64,000 nt of DNA from the NCBI GenBank assembly GCA_027943745.1, contig AP025763.1:1860001-1924000 (forward strand). Direction: 5' to 3'. Source of the DNA: Neptuniibacter victor. Lineage in GTDB: Bacteria > Pseudomonadota > Gammaproteobacteria > Pseudomonadales > Balneatricaceae. The notes beneath the pieces are model-generated. The model made no database searches. It had not been told where the DNA came from and was given only the letters and a program-made list of their open reading frames with translations. Both the position numbers and the translations under genes were made by a program. Of this stretch, positions 1 through 8,601 are shown one piece after another (positions within the stretch are counted from its first letter, which is position 1; each line of letters starts with the position of its first letter).

Positions 1-155
1 CGTTGCTTAGCCAGCGATAATTGAGCGCATATCTGTCGGTATTGCTCAGGAAACGTTGTTTCTAGTGGGCTTTTTTCATTTTTATAATTCGTAATTTGGC
101 TCTCAAAATGCAGCCAGCCTTCAACATATACATTCTCAAAATCTTGTTGTTTCAT
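1..155 (-). CDS. SpoIIM-family membrane protein (DUF95), 5' part only
   Basis: This is the N-terminal 51 codons of a gene that runs off the left edge of the window. The start is the ATG at 155-153. The visible protein has the pattern FPEQYRQICAQLSLAK, which I recognise from the N-terminus of proteobacterial 'stage II sporulation protein M' family membrane proteins (about 320 residues). In these bacteria the family is not sporulation-linked. It usually sits beside an RDD-family gene, as here: the RDD stop lies 10 bases upstream of this start, so the two are probably co-transcribed. The transmembrane part lies outside the window. The assignment rests on the short N-terminal signature plus context. 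Confidence 0.65.
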   Translation of the reverse strand, partial: MKQQDFENVYVEGWLHFESQITNYKNEKSPLETTFPEQYRQICAQLSLAKQ

Positions 156-165
156 AAAAAGGCCA

Positions 166-855
166 CTATTTCTTACCTAATAGCCAGGCGCCGATAGATT
201 TGACTAAGTTCAGTCCCTCTGATCCGGTACTTTTGGTGATAGGTTCTAATAGGTTTGTTAATTCAACTTGCCTTGCCTCACTGATCGAGGAGGTTCTTAG
301 CGTGAAATTACTGATGGCCTGTTTTTCTTGAGGTGTTAAAGGCTGCGAGGGAGCAATGGGTGTTATCTCATTATCTAATAAACTATTTATTTTCTGCGGT
401 GTGTATATAACAACAGTGCCAGCTGCCATATCGCCTAATCGCTGAAACTTTTTGCTTAGTGTTATGCTCGTTATTCCAAAAAGATAAAACACGGGGAGAA
501 AGTCTGCCGAGCGGAGTAAGTTTCTAATCGTGGATCCACTCCAATTGACGGGGGTGTAATCTTCATTAACAACACGCAAGCCGAGGGCTTTTTTCCCTGG
601 GGTTTGACCGTGACGAAAAACTTCAAAAAATACAGGATAGAACCATTCTAGAAGAAAAGTAATAACCAGAAAAAAACCAACCCCCACATTGCCGGTGAAA
701 ATAGTAACAAGGCCTATTCCCAAATATATTAGGCAGCGCCAGCCAAGATCTATGGCATAAGCGAGTGTGCGGGGGATTGGACCAGCGATAGTAGAAGAGA
801 AATCAATCCCTTCGGGTGTTTCAATACTACAGCTGGTGTCAATAAGCTTTTTCAT
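166..855 (-). CDS. RDD-family integral membrane protein
   Basis: The product has 229 residues and no signal peptide. It fits the RDD family: an early Arg-Asp-like segment (RTLAYAIDL, about residues 29-37), two hydrophobic helices around 40-85, then the conserved GQTPGKKALGLRVV block (about 84-97) and a third helix near 115-135. The exact role of most RDD proteins is unknown; some relatives affect ion homeostasis. The gene lies 6 bases after a DUF4234 gene and 10 bases before a SpoIIM-like gene, all on the minus strand, so it is the middle gene of a small membrane-protein operon. The C-terminal 70 residues are hydrophilic. Confidence 0.85.
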   Translation of the reverse strand: MKKLIDTSCSIETPEGIDFSSTIAGPIPRTLAYAIDLGWRCLIYLGIGLVTIFTGNVGVGFFLVITFLLEWFYPVFFEVFRHGQTPGKKALGLRVVNEDYTPVNWSGSTIRNLLRSADFLPVFYLFGITSITLSKKFQRLGDMAAGTVVIYTPQKINSLLDNEITPIAPSQPLTPQEKQAISNFTLRTSSISEARQVELTNLLEPITKSTGSEGLNLVKSIGAWLLGKK

Positions 856-861
856 CGATGG

Positions 862-1371
862 CTATTTTGAATTATGCACATCGATGTGTTGATTGATCTT
901 ATAATTCAAATATAAGACCTGAAAGAAGAAAGTTAAGATAGGACCCGCCCATGTTGGTTTGCCTTCGCTTTGAGTCATCTCATTTAGGCGATTACGGAAT
1001 TTAAAAACCCAAATAATCATTGCTACAAAGCTTGCTATGCCAATGATTGGCGATGCAATCATCATCGCTGGAAGAATATCAATAACGGCTGAACCTAATA
1101 GGAACGGTCCGTAGTTAATAATCATGCCAAGAACATACAGTACAAGGCTGGTGGTTATAAGAGCGCTAGGGATCTTGTTATCAATCACGGAGTTGATCGC
1201 TTTACTACGGCTATAAAGCCAATAGACTGCATAGATACCCATAGTAATGATTGATAGCCCGACAACAGCCCAAGTGGAAAAACGTGTGAAAATATTTAAA
1301 ACGTCTGCTTGAGAGCTGCTTTTAAGATCGGCTTCTGGAGCGGAATATGGATTTTCAGCGATTTCGTTCAT
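862..1371 (-). CDS. DUF4234 domain membrane protein
   Basis: The product has 169 residues. After a polar N-terminus with the NPYSAPEADL motif common in such proteins, there is a helix containing ITMGIYAVYWLYSRSKAIN (about 41-59). This matches the DUF4234 signature of a Thr-Gly-Ile-Tyr turn followed by a short Trp-Leu-Tyr segment. Three more hydrophobic segments follow, about 65-85, 90-125 and near 145. The ATG is preceded by AAGGA with six-base spacing on the minus strand, which supports the start. It is the promoter-proximal gene of the RDD/SpoIIM operon. The function is unknown. Confidence 0.75.
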   Translation of the reverse strand: MNEIAENPYSAPEADLKSSSQADVLNIFTRFSTWAVVGLSIITMGIYAVYWLYSRSKAINSVIDNKIPSALITTSLVLYVLGMIINYGPFLLGSAVIDILPAMMIASPIIGIASFVAMIIWVFKFRNRLNEMTQSEGKPTWAGPILTFFFQVLYLNYKINQHIDVHNSK

Positions 1372-1734
1372 TTTTCATCCTTAAAAAGTTATTAGCATGC
1401 GCTACAGCGTCAGAAAGCTCATGTTTGGTGCGATCATCCATATAGCACATTGCGATGCTATCCCATTCCCCTTTGTAATGGCAATAGCTGCCAATTAAAA
1501 CAATAAGATAAGTGCTAGTTTAAATGTTAAGTTTCTTGGTTTTGTGGATGGCAGTGGGGCACGCTGGTGAAAATAAAAAAATGAGAAATGACACTAAATG
1601 CATGTTTAAGTTGTCATATAATTTAAATATGCTTGGGTTAGTTAAGCAGGTATTGGTAAAATCTCACTGAGAATGATTGTTTCTTTTAAAACTCATCATC
1701 TCTGTTATGCAGAGCTACGATAGGAGGGCATGCT
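1372..1734. other. intergenic region upstream of two divergent genes
   Basis: This 363-base gap separates the leftward DUF4234 operon from a rightward 61-codon gene, so it should hold both promoters. It is AT-rich, with candidate -10-like sequences such as CATATAAT at 1614-1621, but I could not pair them with convincing -35 boxes. On the minus strand a stop-bounded frame of about 55 codons (1355-1519) overlaps the start of the DUF4234 gene in another frame. It has no clear start or ribosome site and is not called as a gene. Confidence 0.4.
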
Positions 1735-1920
1735 ATGACTGCCACCGATAAAGTACATCCAAAATTTACAGAGGCCATGGAAAAACTATCGGCAATGAGT
1801 GAAGAGGAAAGGTTGTCCGAAAAAAATAAAGATTTGTTTGAGCAAGCAATGAATTACGCTCCTTTAGATATTCAGCCAAAGCTTGTAGCTATACGTAAAA
1901 AGTACGATGAGCTTCACTGA
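1735..1920 (+). CDS. small conserved-looking acidic protein, function unknown
   Basis: The product has 61 residues, is rich in Glu and Lys, and is predicted mostly helical, with no signal peptide or membrane segment. I do not recognise the family. That it is a real gene is supported by a very strong ribosome site (AGGAGG at 1722-1727, seven bases before the ATG) and by a classic intrinsic terminator starting 25 bases after the stop. It is monocistronic, flanked by a leftward operon on one side and a convergent DUF5610 gene on the other. Confidence 0.7.
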   Translation: MTATDKVHPKFTEAMEKLSAMSEEERLSEKNKDLFEQAMNYAPLDIQPKLVAIRKKYDELH

Positions 1921-1945
1921 TAATCTGAAGCTTAGGCTTTAAAGG

Positions 1946-1971
1946 ACGCCGCTTTTTGCGGCGTTTTTTTT
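1946..1971 (+). terminator. intrinsic terminator of the 61-codon gene
   Basis: Stem ACGCCGC / GCGGCGT with a TTTTT loop, followed by eight T residues. It lies between convergent genes. Confidence 0.9.
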
Positions 1972-1988
1972 ACTCATTTTAATCTCTT

Positions 1989-2603
1989 TTACATTCGTAG
2001 GCGGTCCAATAGTTCTTCATCAAGAATGGCATCGCTATCTAAATCAGTGTATGGATCATTACCATATTCAACTTCTCCATCATAATTAAAACATTGATTG
2101 AAGTTGTTGAGCTCTTCAAAAAGGCTTTTCTTGGTTTGCTCGACACTATTCTTTAATTTGCCTTCAAGCATGTTGTAACTGTCGAGGAGTTCTTTTGTGT
2201 CCGAAATGCCGGCATTTAAGCCTTCTTTAGCTATATTGCTAAACTGATCTAGTGCTGCCGATTCGGATAGTTCGGGGTGGCGCTCAGTGAAATGACTATA
2301 TTCGGATGTGATGAGTGCGATAATATTTTCTGCCAGTGCCTCAGGTTCAATGCTGTAACCGTCATCGAGTCGGGTTTCTAAAGGCGGATTGGAGAATTCT
2401 GTAAAGAATAAGGTGTTGATGTTTTCCATCACTAATTGGTAAAGAAGCGTTTGTGGGCAATCTGGTTTTACACTGATCGTCTGATTGCTGCGCATTACAT
2501 GACTGTTTATGAACTCAATTGCTTGTAGATCAGTTAGTTCTTGTTCCCGGTGAGTGCGGTTGTTGAGATGCGCCTTAGTATTTGAAATGTCGTCTACAGT
2601 CAT
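1989..2603 (-). CDS. DUF5610 domain-containing protein
   Basis: The product is a soluble protein of 204 residues. The ATG at 2603 is chosen over the in-frame ATG at 2615 because GGAGGT lies four bases upstream of it. The central part (about residues 100-150) shows a helix with Gly-rich NAGISDTKELLDSYNMLEGK, resembling the DUF5610 pattern in which a Gly-containing helix is followed by Asp-Ile/Leu-Leu and a short Leu-Gly motif. Proteins with this domain are often linked to motility or envelope genes, but the function is unknown. The gene follows the kinase at 2759-4567 on the same strand with a 156-base gap. A Ter-like sequence lies inside it (2167-2180). Confidence 0.6.
   Translation of the reverse strand: MTVDDISNTKAHLNNRTHREQELTDLQAIEFINSHVMRSNQTISVKPDCPQTLLYQLVMENINTLFFTEFSNPPLETRLDDGYSIEPEALAENIIALITSEYSHFTERHPELSESAALDQFSNIAKEGLNAGISDTKELLDSYNMLEGKLKNSVEQTKKSLFEELNNFNQCFNYDGEVEYGNDPYTDLDSDAILDEELLDRLRM
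2167..2180 (+). other. candidate replication-fork barrier (Ter-like) site
   Basis: The sequence AGCATGTTGTAACT matches all 13 fixed positions of the E. coli Ter core AGnATGTTGTAACT. The two following bases are GT rather than the usual AA. It lies within the DUF5610 coding region. A Tus-like gene is present at 52874-53731, which makes the match worth noting. By base counts a 13-position match should occur by chance in well under 1% of windows this size, but codon use could bias this. Confidence 0.4.
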
Positions 2604-2758
2604 GAGTACCTCCATGAAGTCTAAGGTTATCTTCCTGTAGGTAAGTATTGACCAAATGTCAGCGTGGTGACTGATTTATATTCAATTCAAACGACTGTTC
2701 AATTTAAATAATTTCAGCTTGCGAAACTACAATATTCTGTATCAAGCTGGTTGCAGTG

Positions 2759-4567
2759 TTAAATATGATAATCATCGTTGTGTGGGTGTACCGGATAGGG
2801 CGCTGTAGCGGGTATCGCTATACGTATTTCAGTATATTCACCCTCAGTGCTCTCCAGTTCAATTGTACCGCCCAGAATACCTGTGACTAAGTTGTAAATG
2901 ATATAGAGGCCTAAGCCGCATCCTTCATGCTGAAGGTGAGCTGTAAAGAATGGGTCGAAGGCTTTAGCAATATTATCGGATGATATCCCACAGCCATTAT
3001 CTCGGAAGATGATAGAAACAGCATTGTCATCCAGCTTTGCTTTCAGCGAAATGAGGCCTTCGTTATAGTCTTCAAAGCCATGCATTATTGCGTTATCAAT
3101 TAAGTAGCTAATAATTTGTGTTATGGCTGCTGGAAAACTGTCTAATCGAATCTGATCAGGGATGTCCACTCGTAAGTGGGTGTTGCTTTTAGTAAGGCTA
3201 TCTATTCTTAGCGCCAACAACTCCTCAATCGTTTCTGCCAAGTTGAATTGGGCCCTTGTGGCTTCATTGCGGTGGATGGCAGCTTTTTTGCAATTTGATA
3301 TGAGATCGGCAGCTTTTGCGGTTGATTGTTCGATCAGTTGATTGGATTGAAGAGATGAATGTAAAAAATCATTAAGTGCTGTCTTAGTGACATTGCCCGT
3401 TGTTATATTCTGAATAAAAGACTGTGTTTCATCATGCAGTGATGAAGAGATAGTACGAATGTTTCCGATAGGCGTGCTGAGCTGGTGGGCTATTCCCGCC
3501 ACAAGCTTGCCCAGCGATGCTAGCTTTTCAGCATTGGCTAGCTTTAGCATGGTTGTGTTTAGTTCATTGTTTATTGCCTCTAAATCACTCGTTCGTTGTT
3601 CCAATATCTTATTTAATTCTCGAACTTCTGACTCTGCTTCCATTCGCTCTGTTATGTCGATCAATGATTCGATGGCACCTATAACCTCGCCACCGTCAGA
3701 ATAGAGGCGGCTTGCGGTGAAATAGAGCCAGCGGTTGTATTCATTTTTTCCTATTTTAGGGAAAAAATTCTCTGCTTCATAAGCGCCATTAATGAATGGT
3801 GATTTTCGGTAGATATCAGGATAGAACTCATCAAGCTGATCAATGTTGTTGCTTAGAACGATATCTGCAAGGATCGGTCGGGGTTCTGGGTAGAAGGTTT
3901 TCCATTGTTTTTTGGTGCCTAATACTTGTTCAGCGGGAATGCCAAATACTTTCTCGCAAGCACTATTCCAAACAATGACTTTATGATCTTTGTCGATGGC
4001 TATGATGGGTTGAGGATAGGTATTTACAATGTCCTCAAATAGTTTTTCTCGCTCAGACGTTTCTCCACTGTTTGTCTTACTGCTTAAGCAAAGTGCCAAA
4101 ACATTTGAGAATCTTTTTATGATCTGCTCGAGTTCTGTTAGTACGTCAGTATGCAAATTTGTTTCTTGGGCAAATGATACGCGCAAAAAACCAACAGTAG
4201 ATAGTCTCCATAGGTAGATGCAATTGATTTTTTGGGTTTTGCCTATTAGAAATGAGAAGGTGGGATGTGGTGCGGTTATTTTTGTACCGTTTGTGTCTTT
4301 GAGAAGCAGGTCTAAGCTTTGTAGCACATTAATGTTGAGAAGCGAGGTTACTTTGGATATTGGCCAAGTGAAAGTATGAGATTTTAGGTTTTGAGATTTT
4401 AGTTGCGAAGGAAGTAGGTGAATGGCGGCTTCAACAGAGTCGGTATAAAAACTTAATTCATCCAGGAAATCATGGCATAGTGAATGAAGCTCATCACTAC
4501 TACCGATAGACATGGCTAGTCGGTATAGCGATTTTTCATGCTTAGATTCGATATCCGCATGGGCCAT
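2759..4567 (-). CDS. soluble PAS-domain sensor histidine kinase
   Basis: The product has 602 residues and no membrane segment, so it should sense a cytoplasmic signal. The N-terminal 170 residues have a GAF-like length but are not clearly assigned. A PAS domain follows at about 175-310 (IIAIDKDHKVIVWN), ending in the PAC-type DITERMEAESEV. A coiled coil runs to about 350. The dimerisation/phosphoacceptor segment contains GIAHQLSTPIGN with His361, followed by an HATPase domain with DNAIMHGF (N box), RDNGCGI (G1) and GCGLGLYI (G2). No response regulator is adjacent. The neighbouring diguanylate cyclase at 4676-6034 is a plausible partner in the same signalling unit. Confidence 0.88.
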   Translation of the reverse strand: MAHADIESKHEKSLYRLAMSIGSSDELHSLCHDFLDELSFYTDSVEAAIHLLPSQLKSQNLKSHTFTWPISKVTSLLNINVLQSLDLLLKDTNGTKITAPHPTFSFLIGKTQKINCIYLWRLSTVGFLRVSFAQETNLHTDVLTELEQIIKRFSNVLALCLSSKTNSGETSEREKLFEDIVNTYPQPIIAIDKDHKVIVWNSACEKVFGIPAEQVLGTKKQWKTFYPEPRPILADIVLSNNIDQLDEFYPDIYRKSPFINGAYEAENFFPKIGKNEYNRWLYFTASRLYSDGGEVIGAIESLIDITERMEAESEVRELNKILEQRTSDLEAINNELNTTMLKLANAEKLASLGKLVAGIAHQLSTPIGNIRTISSSLHDETQSFIQNITTGNVTKTALNDFLHSSLQSNQLIEQSTAKAADLISNCKKAAIHRNEATRAQFNLAETIEELLALRIDSLTKSNTHLRVDIPDQIRLDSFPAAITQIISYLIDNAIMHGFEDYNEGLISLKAKLDDNAVSIIFRDNGCGISSDNIAKAFDPFFTAHLQHEGCGLGLYIIYNLVTGILGGTIELESTEGEYTEIRIAIPATAPYPVHPHNDDYHI

Positions 4568-4675
4568 GAGTACGCTTCTTTTGAAAAGGGATCATAAGGT
4601 AGTTTTAGACTGCTTATGTCGTCTTTTCAAAATTTCTTGTGGTATATCTGCTTTTATTTAGTGGCTGCAGTCGGC

Positions 4676-6034
4676 TTATTTATATAAATAATAACCATTA
4701 CCGCCAAGAAACTTAGCCGCATACATCGCTTTATCTGCGTTGCTGATGAGTTTCTCCGCATCTTCTCCATGTTCGGGGAATATTGAAACTCCGGCACTTG
4801 CTCCGATGGTGACATTAACCTCATCGATCATGAATGATTGCTTGAGAGAGGTTATGATTTTTTGTGCGACTAAAAGAATGCTTTCAACCGAGCCAGCTTC
4901 TTCAAGAAGAACAGCAAACTCGTCACCGCCTTGTCTGGATACGGTATCGACTTTCCTGACAGAATCACGGATCTGTTTGGCGGCGTGTATTAGCACTTTG
5001 TCCCCAAAGGGATGTCCGTGTGCGTCATTGAGTGGCTTGAATTCATTCAAGTCGAGATAGATGATTGCGCAATGTTGCTTGTTGCGTTTGGCATGTTGAA
5101 TGCTTTGACTGACTCGATCTAAAAACAGCGCGCGGTTAGCTAGCCCAGTTAGTGCGTCATGAAAAGCTAAAAACTCTAGTTTTTCTTGTGCTTGTTTTTG
5201 CTCTGTATTATCGATGAATTGGCCAATATAATGCGTTATTTCTCCCTCTGACGATCTAAAGGCAGAGACTTTTATTTTTTCATTATAAAGCTGTCCATCC
5301 TGCTTGCGGTTCCACGTCTCGCCCTCCCAATATCCATGGTAACGTAAATTATGCTTTATGCTTTCCATAAATTCAGGGGCAAGCCAGTTGGCATTGATTT
5401 CGGATGCATGGAAACCAAGAATGTCTCTTTCATTAAATCCTGTGATTCGAAGAAAGGCAGGGTTTACCATTGTGATAGTGAAATTGGCATCCGCTATAAT
5501 CATCGCTTCATTACTGTTACGAAACGCGTGAGCGGTTAAGTCATTATGGGTAATGTCTTTAGTGTTTGTGCTAGAGGAACTTTTCATCAGGCCGACGATA
5601 CCTGTGACGCGACCAGACTTATCGAGCAGTGGCGATTTACTAATCCAGTAGGTATCTGATGCGGTTGACAATAAACATATATTTTCTAGCTCAACGGTGT
5701 TTTTTTCGTGGAAAACTTGGGCGTCAGAGTCGATGAGTTGATCGTGTACAAATTTAGGAAAAAGCTGGCGATCAGTTCTTCCTTTAATTGCGCTCACGGG
5801 AATGCCGATAATAGATGAGTAGGCTTCGTTTGCGTACAGATATTCTGCGCGACGGTTTTTTATCCAAGCGGGGTAAGGTAGCGCTTCAAGAATGGTTAGC
5901 TGTTGAAACGAAAGCGGCTGATTTTCTGAAGAGGAGCTAGGCCCGTTCACTTTGTGTGTGAAAGTAAAAGACGATTCTTTTAATTCCTGTGTATCCTTCC
6001 CCATCCAATGGCATCCTGTCGTTTTTATGATCAA
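4676..6034 (-). CDS. diguanylate cyclase with two PAS domains (PAS-PAS-GGDEF)
   Basis: The product has 452 residues and no membrane segment. Two PAS domains occupy about residues 45-160 (PAWIKNRRAEYLYANEAY) and 170-285 (ANFTITMVNPAFLRITGF, followed by a PAC motif). The GGDEF domain begins with HDALTGLANRALF near 290. The active-site GGDEF is intact at 369-373, and an inhibitory I-site RKVD lies five residues before it (360-363). It should make cyclic di-GMP and be product-inhibited. No EAL domain is present. The start is uncertain: a second ATG ten codons in (6004) is possible. It lies upstream of the histidine kinase on the same strand. Confidence 0.92.
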   Translation of the reverse strand: MIIKTTGCHWMGKDTQELKESSFTFTHKVNGPSSSSENQPLSFQQLTILEALPYPAWIKNRRAEYLYANEAYSSIIGIPVSAIKGRTDRQLFPKFVHDQLIDSDAQVFHEKNTVELENICLLSTASDTYWISKSPLLDKSGRVTGIVGLMKSSSSTNTKDITHNDLTAHAFRNSNEAMIIADANFTITMVNPAFLRITGFNERDILGFHASEINANWLAPEFMESIKHNLRYHGYWEGETWNRKQDGQLYNEKIKVSAFRSSEGEITHYIGQFIDNTEQKQAQEKLEFLAFHDALTGLANRALFLDRVSQSIQHAKRNKQHCAIIYLDLNEFKPLNDAHGHPFGDKVLIHAAKQIRDSVRKVDTVSRQGGDEFAVLLEEAGSVESILLVAQKIITSLKQSFMIDEVNVTIGASAGVSIFPEHGEDAEKLISNADKAMYAAKFLGGNGYYLYK

Positions 6035-6150
6035 CCGGGGGGAATCCTTGCAGTTTTTTAATCAAAGGTCTAGTGCTTATCTAATGTTGGCGTAAATTGG
6101 ATTAGAATATCGGTTTATAATTGGGAAAAAACAGATTGTTGGAGAAAAAA

Positions 6151-7053
6151 ATGTGTTTTAAGTGGATCGCTGTCTGTTTGATCGTGTCACTAACAGGCTG
6201 TAGTAATCAAGATGTTAAAGAGCTTGGTAGTGAAAATCCTGTTTTAAAAGACGCTGATATTGAATTGCTTTCGGTGCTTCCAAGTGCCATTCAAGAGACA
6301 TCGGGTTTGGCGAAACACGATAATGTTCTATGGACGATCAACGATAGTGGCGATGCCGCTATTGTATACGCTTTAAGTGAAACGCAGGACATTCTTAAGC
6401 GTGTGAAAATTTCCGGTGCTATCAATACTGATTGGGAGTCTTTAGCACAGGATTCGACGTATCTGTATATTGCTGACTGCGGTAATAATAGAGGGCGTCG
6501 TTCTCAGATCGAAATATATAAAGTGCGTTGGTCAGATTTGGCAAAGGCGCAGAACGGTTCTTCGGTTGTGAGTACTCAGCTCAATATTAAGTATGGTGAT
6601 TATGCTGGTGTTACACACAGAGATCATAACTTTGACTGTGAGGCGTTAACAGTCGTTGAAAGCGAATTATGGCTCTTTACCAAGAACAGGGGAGATGAGC
6701 GAACAAATTTATATCGTATAGATCCAGAAGTGAATGATCAGGTGGTGAGTGCTGAAGCTAGTTTTCCTGTTGACGGTTTGGTAACAGCAGTAGATTACGA
6801 TCCTATTAGCAAGCGACTAGCATTATTGGGTTATGCGAAGAATAAAATATTTGGTCAGTCCTTTATATGGGTCGTGCCGGTCGAAAGAGAAGTTAATTGG
6901 GGCGGTGCAGTCCGTTATAAGCTCCATCCCTATGCGCAATGGGAGGCACTTATTTGGCAGGGTGGGAAGCACGAAAATACACTGCTGTTATCAAGCGAGC
7001 GCAGCCCTTTACTAGATGTTAGTTTGGGACGTTTAGTTTTACCTGAATTATAA
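6151..7053 (+). CDS. secreted lipoprotein, beta-propeller-like, function unknown
   Basis: The ATG at 6151 is preferred over an upstream TTG at 6121 because GGAG (6141-6144) sits six bases before it and because it gives a clean lipoprotein signal: a short basic start, a hydrophobic core and the lipobox SLTGC with Cys at residue 17. The mature part contains repeated motifs such as ETSGLAKHDNVLWTINDSGD and DYDPISKRLALLGY, which suggest blades of a beta-propeller similar to SdiA-regulated or phytase-like proteins. It is not closely recognised. It is divergent from the diguanylate cyclase, with an 87-base gap between their probable starts, and lies 90 bases before cysS. Confidence 0.65.
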   Translation: MCFKWIAVCLIVSLTGCSNQDVKELGSENPVLKDADIELLSVLPSAIQETSGLAKHDNVLWTINDSGDAAIVYALSETQDILKRVKISGAINTDWESLAQDSTYLYIADCGNNRGRRSQIEIYKVRWSDLAKAQNGSSVVSTQLNIKYGDYAGVTHRDHNFDCEALTVVESELWLFTKNRGDERTNLYRIDPEVNDQVVSAEASFPVDGLVTAVDYDPISKRLALLGYAKNKIFGQSFIWVVPVEREVNWGGAVRYKLHPYAQWEALIWQGGKHENTLLLSSERSPLLDVSLGRLVLPEL

Positions 7054-7143
7054 GTTGTAAATTCCAACATCCTGTCGCGGATAAAAAAGAATTACTCTAC
7101 AATGCTCCTCTCTATTAAACCGTTGATAATTAAGTAACGAATC

Positions 7144-8529
7144 ATGCTGCAGATCTATAATACGTTAAGTAAAGAAAAAGCCCCTTTTGTCCCACTCGAA
7201 GAGGGCAAAATAAAAATGTATGTATGTGGTATTACGGTTTATGACTTGTGTCACATAGGTCATGCGCGCGTCATGGTCGCGTTTGATGTTATTACGCGTT
7301 ATATGCGCTCTCAAGGCTGGGATGTTGAATACGTTAGAAACATTACAGATGTAGACGATAAGATCATTAAACGCGCCGCTGAAAATGGAGAGACGCCTGA
7401 CTCTTTAACGAATCGTATGATTGCAGCAATGCATGAAGATGAAACAAAGCTTTCTGTACTAAGGCCTGATCAAGAGCCGCGGGCAACGGCACATATCGAT
7501 GATATTATCGAGCTTGTTGCTACCTTGATTGAGAAAGGTTTTGCTTACCCGGCAGCCAATGGTGATGTTTATTATCGCGTAGAAAAATTTGCTGATTACG
7601 GCAAGCTGACAAACAAAAACGTAGATGAGCTTCGTTCAGGTGCACGCGTTGAAGTAGAAACTGCGAAAGAAAGTCCACTGGATTTTGTGCTGTGGAAGTC
7701 TGCTAAAGAGGGTGAGGTGAGCTGGGAATCCCCTTGGGGTAATGGTCGTCCAGGCTGGCATATTGAATGTTCAGCTATGTCGAAATGCTGCTTGGGTGCA
7801 ACGTTTGATATTCATGGTGGTGGTCCAGATCTTCCATTTCCGCACCATGAAAACGAGATAGCTCAGTCAGAAGCTGCTAACGGTTGCACTTATGTTAATA
7901 CATGGATGCATGCCGGACCTGTTCGCGTTAACTCTGAGAAGATGTCAAAGTCGTTAGGCAATTTCTTTACCATTCGTGATGTCCTTGAAAAATATAATGC
8001 TGAGGTCGTTCGTTTCTTCCTGGCGCGTGTGCATTACCGTACTTATATTGATTACAGCGAAGATACACTGAAAGAAGCGCGAGTGATGCTTGAGCGTTTC
8101 TATCAAGCGCTGCGTGGTGTTGAGCTTGCCGATGTTGCACCTGAAAATGATTTTAATGATCGTTTCAATGCTGCAATGGATGACGACTTTAATACGCCAA
8201 AGGCGATCTCTGTTTTATTTGAGCTGGTTAATGAGTTAAATAAAGCCTCTCGTGAAAATTCAGAACAAGCGGGGCAGCTTGCTTATCAGCTTAAGAGTCT
8301 AGGCGATATTTTGGGTTTGTTTCAACAAGACCCGGATGCCTTCCTAAAGGGTGAGGATAAAGAGGGTGAGTTGAGTAGCGATGATATCGAAAAACTGATC
8401 GAGCAGAGAGCGGATGCTAAGAAGGCACGTGATTTCGCTGAATCAGATCGCATTCGTGATGAGCTTGCCGCTCAAAGTGTTATTTTGAAAGATTCGCGAG
8501 AAGGGACAACATGGTTTCGCGAGGCTTAA
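7144..8529 (+). CDS. cysS: cysteinyl-tRNA synthetase
   Basis: The product has 461 residues, the usual length. It is a class I synthetase that charges tRNA-Cys in the cytoplasm. The adenylate-binding HIGH motif is at 37-40, after the zinc-ligand Cys28 in [11 protein letters not shown]. The remaining zinc ligands are in WHIECSAMS and [11 protein letters not shown], and KMSKS is at 266-270. The C-terminal anticodon-binding region ends in the typical KDSREGTTW segment. It is followed by a strong terminator shared with the convergent folD gene. Confidence 0.99.
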   Translation: MLQIYNTLSKEKAPFVPLEEGKIKMYVCGITVYDLCHIGHARVMVAFDVITRYMRSQGWDVEYVRNITDVDDKIIKRAAENGETPDSLTNRMIAAMHEDETKLSVLRPDQEPRATAHIDDIIELVATLIEKGFAYPAANGDVYYRVEKFADYGKLTNKNVDELRSGARVEVETAKESPLDFVLWKSAKEGEVSWESPWGNGRPGWHIECSAMSKCCLGATFDIHGGGPDLPFPHHENEIAQSEAANGCTYVNTWMHAGPVRVNSEKMSKSLGNFFTIRDVLEKYNAEVVRFFLARVHYRTYIDYSEDTLKEARVMLERFYQALRGVELADVAPENDFNDRFNAAMDDDFNTPKAISVLFELVNELNKASRENSEQAGQLAYQLKSLGDILGLFQQDPDAFLKGEDKEGELSSDDIEKLIEQRADAKKARDFAESDRIRDELAAQSVILKDSREGTTWFREA

Positions 8530-8552
8530 GGTCTTAGCTAAAGATGAGCAAT

Positions 8553-8581
8553 AAAAAAGGCAGCCTAGGCTGCCTTTTTTT
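8553..8581. terminator. bidirectional terminator between cysS and folD
   Basis: Stem AAAAAAGGCAGCC / GGCTGCCTTTTTT with a two-base loop. It has A- and T-runs on both sides, so it can serve both convergent genes. Confidence 0.93.
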
Positions 8582-8601
8582 ATGACTAAAACGAGCGCCG
8601 A

